In this document: in pieces, positions 62,948 to 64,000 of the stretch
Layout of the letters: each line of letters starts with the position of its first letter
Position numbering within the stretch: position 1 is the stretch's first letter
Assembly (NCBI RefSeq): GCF_036320965.1
Contig: NC_092241.1
Span: 28,373,297-28,437,296 of the forward strand
DNA: 64,000 nucleotides
From: Panulirus ornatus
Lineage: Eukaryota > Arthropoda > Malacostraca > Decapoda > Palinuridae
Direction of reading: 5' to 3'
Position numbers and translations under genes: made by a program
Notes under the pieces: model-generated
Database searches by the model: none
What the model saw: the letters and a program-made list of their open reading frames with translations, nothing else
What the model was told of the DNA's origin: nothing

Positions 62948-64000
62948 ATCTAACTCACCAGTCATACAGCAACAACATTAACATTCTACTGTGTTGTTAT
63001 CTCCGGTGCAGCAGCCAGAAATAGAAAGAAGCTACCAAGAGGAGTGGAGACGACTGTTGCGACCCAGGCTCCACGGTGAGATGTATATATGGGCGTTCAG
63101 CTCGAAGTGGTGTGAGCGGCCGCTCGTGACTCAACAATTAACAGGTTGGAGGCAGCCGTGGGAGGCAAGAAATACACATAGGTACGCTGTAGGTGTGGCG
63201 AACGTCTTGTAACACGTCTGTTATGGAGATTAAGAATACTACAGGACCTTCGCTCTGGTGAGTCATGTTCTTAGCGTGACGGGGAGGTCAGTAAGCCACA
63301 CACAGCTATAATGCCTCGAGCATCCCTGTTGAGCTACAGTAGACTTGCAACCTCCAATTTCCTAGACCTTACCAGTGATCATTCAGCTTTCTATAGGCAG
63401 CCATTAGGGAGAAATTAGTACTAGAAACCTAGAGATAGCTTATGACTGAAGGGAAAAAAACGTAGGTCATTCTTGGAGAGGGGGGGAAAAAACCCCGCAC
63501 CGTACCATTTAGTGCCATTAATACCCTATAGATAACCACGGAAGATACCAGGGTATGTAAATAATGCTTATATAGGAGGCGGCGACGGCATCAGTTACCT
63601 AACTAGACCCACCCAGCCGTAAAGAGATATTTTGTGTGTTCGAGACATGATTATCGACCTCGCGTTACATTCATCACACACGGGCATGAGAAGGCTCTCA
63701 CACACGATGTCTGAAGGGCAACCGTCGTAGCAATCTCGGTGCAAATTTGAATTGTTAGGCTGTGATGTTTGCTGCCATCATGTTCGCATGAGACTCCATA
63801 AGAGACGAGAGCGGTATATGTATACTCTGCTGATTATTACTGAAGTCGCTTCTATCTTTTACCACCTGAAGGAAGGGCTTTCCATGTGCCTATTGGGTTA
63901 TGCGTTGAGACATCATCACATATAAAGCCCCCACAAACAGTGATCAAGGGCACCCACAAACAGTGATCAAGGGCCATATATACATATACAGTGACATTGT
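62948..64000. other. unique DNA, nothing recognised
   Basis: No supported gene. A 23 bp direct repeat (CCCACAAACAGTGATCAAGG) lies at 63930-63974, near the end of the window. Confidence 0.4.

Overview
The window looks like nuclear DNA of a crustacean, most likely a decapod. Evidence: no dense prokaryotic coding, very long (TA)n, (CT)n, (GA)n and (AAG)n microsatellites, a 9 kb AT-rich satellite block, many truncated non-LTR retrotransposons (LINEs), tRNA-derived SINEs, a degenerate TTAGG-type tract (the arthropod telomere motif), and intron-style splice sites next to short coding stretches. The assignment to decapods rests partly on remembered repeat families and is inference. No complete host gene is visible.

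Layout. 1-8 kb: mostly unique AT-rich DNA with a GC-rich, promoter-like island at 3.2-4.1 kb (inverted CCAAT boxes, a TGACGTCA site, a CACGTG E-box, and a first exon ending ATG|GTAAGT) plus candidate short exons. 7.4-9.5 kb: relics and fresh copies of a ~235 bp interspersed repeat, called R1 here, always embedded in (TA)n. 15.3-24.5 kb: a tandem satellite of about 31 monomers of ~312 bp. The inner 22 monomers alternate strictly between types A and B, a dimeric higher-order repeat of ~625 bp, and both edges are diverged. 24.5-25.7 kb: R1, a LINE 3' UTR and a tRNA-derived SINE relic. 31.2-31.8 kb: a 29 bp minisatellite with a palindromic GTTAAC core. 33.7-35.7 kb: a nearly intact reverse-transcriptase ORF. 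38-39.5 kb: a decayed Jockey-like LINE on the minus strand. 45.7-46.9 kb: a decayed 5' half of the main LINE. 49-50.5 kb: a SINE, R1 and a 24 bp minisatellite. 55.6-61.5 kb: a dense nest of four LINE copies, one pair inverted head to head.

The mobile elements appear to work as a set. The main LINE (called L here; RTE-like by its endonuclease, RT and C-terminal motifs) carries a 3' end that R1 shares over its last ~50 bp. This is the arrangement expected if R1 is a non-autonomous partner copied by the L reverse transcriptase. Young L copies (33.7, 58.8 and 59.5 kb) share a shortened 3' UTR, while older copies keep the long form. Most L and R1 ends abut (TA)n arrays.

Possible host coding sequence is limited to short candidate exons recognised by ATG or acceptor plus donor (746-930, 3233-3439, 4058-4060, 11279-11477, 14782-14874, 32512-32629, 39618-39698, 53726-53816, 61997-62116). 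The best are a signal-peptide first exon at 32.5 kb, a start exon at 53.8 kb on the minus strand, and a Pro/His-rich exon at 62 kb on the minus strand. None could be matched to a named gene.
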